Positions 5,719 through 5,730 of a stretch of DNA of 5,730 nt are shown here, in pieces. The stretch covers positions 1 through 5,730 of the forward strand of contig CAJOQB010000215.1 of assembly GCA_905236405.1 (NCBI GenBank), read 5' to 3'. The position numbers and the translations under genes are program-made. Position 1 is the stretch's first letter, and every line of letters begins with the position of its first letter. This DNA comes from an uncultured Bacteroidales bacterium. GTDB taxonomy: Bacteria; Bacteroidota; Bacteroidia; Bacteroidales; P3. Below the pieces are notes generated by a model. That model saw only the letters and a program-made list of their open reading frames with translations, had not been told where the DNA came from and ran no database searches.

Positions 5719-5730
5719 ATGAAAACAACA
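5719..5730 (+). CDS. First four codons of a rightward gene
   Basis: ATGAAAACAACA (M-K-T-T) begins 42 bases after the -7 box of a consensus promoter and runs off the window. The MKTT start is typical of a signal peptide, but four codons say nothing about the product. The leader is A-rich, as usual for this phylum. An ATG at 5714 reads only Met-Pro-stop and is rejected as the start. Confidence 0.6.

Overview
The window looks like chromosomal DNA from a member of the Bacteroidales (Bacteroidota), probably an uncultured gut- or rumen-type lineage. Four observations support this: a type IX secretion system (T9SS) C-terminal sorting domain in the protein at 1-1580; a lipoprotein at 3365-3958 whose mature N-terminus (C-Q-K-E-E) fits the Bacteroidota surface-export signal; two good matches to the Bacteroidota sigma-ABfr promoter (TTTG or TTG, about 19-20 bp, TAnnTTTG); and the near absence of Shine-Dalgarno sites. 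The genus cannot be told from this sequence.

Layout from right to left, following minus-strand transcription. At 5283-5718 there is a roughly 435-bp divergent regulatory region. From it, a promoter at 5357-5387 reads leftward into a three-gene unit: a divergent ECF-type sigma factor (4686-5282), a four-helix membrane protein (4000-4686, start overlapping the sigma stop by one base) and a probable surface lipoprotein (3365-3958, 41 bp downstream). A 317-bp gap (3048-3364) follows. It is rich in inverted repeats: a terminator-like hairpin, nested hairpins and a possible H-type pseudoknot just before the next start codon. A second minus-strand unit then encodes a secreted protein of unknown function (1599-3047) and, 18 bp on, a T9SS-exported protein with two InlB-like repeats (1-1580, cut by the window edge just before its C-terminus). 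On the plus strand, a strong-looking promoter at 5646-5676 fires rightward into a gene of which only the first four codons (5719-5730) are present. Five phased 10-bp repeats lie between the two divergent promoters.

How the parts may work together (inference): the sigma factor, its translationally overlapping membrane protein and the lipoprotein resemble a small envelope-signalling cassette in which the membrane protein could hold or release the sigma factor. No FecR-type anti-sigma factor or SusC/D pair is visible here. The two downstream secreted proteins could be its targets or simply neighbours; nothing in the sequence proves regulation. No RNA genes, insertion sequences, CRISPR arrays or att sites were seen. 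The candidates for novelty are the sigma/4-TM/lipoprotein cassette, the decamer array and the structured leader at 3074-3304; none is established by sequence reading alone.
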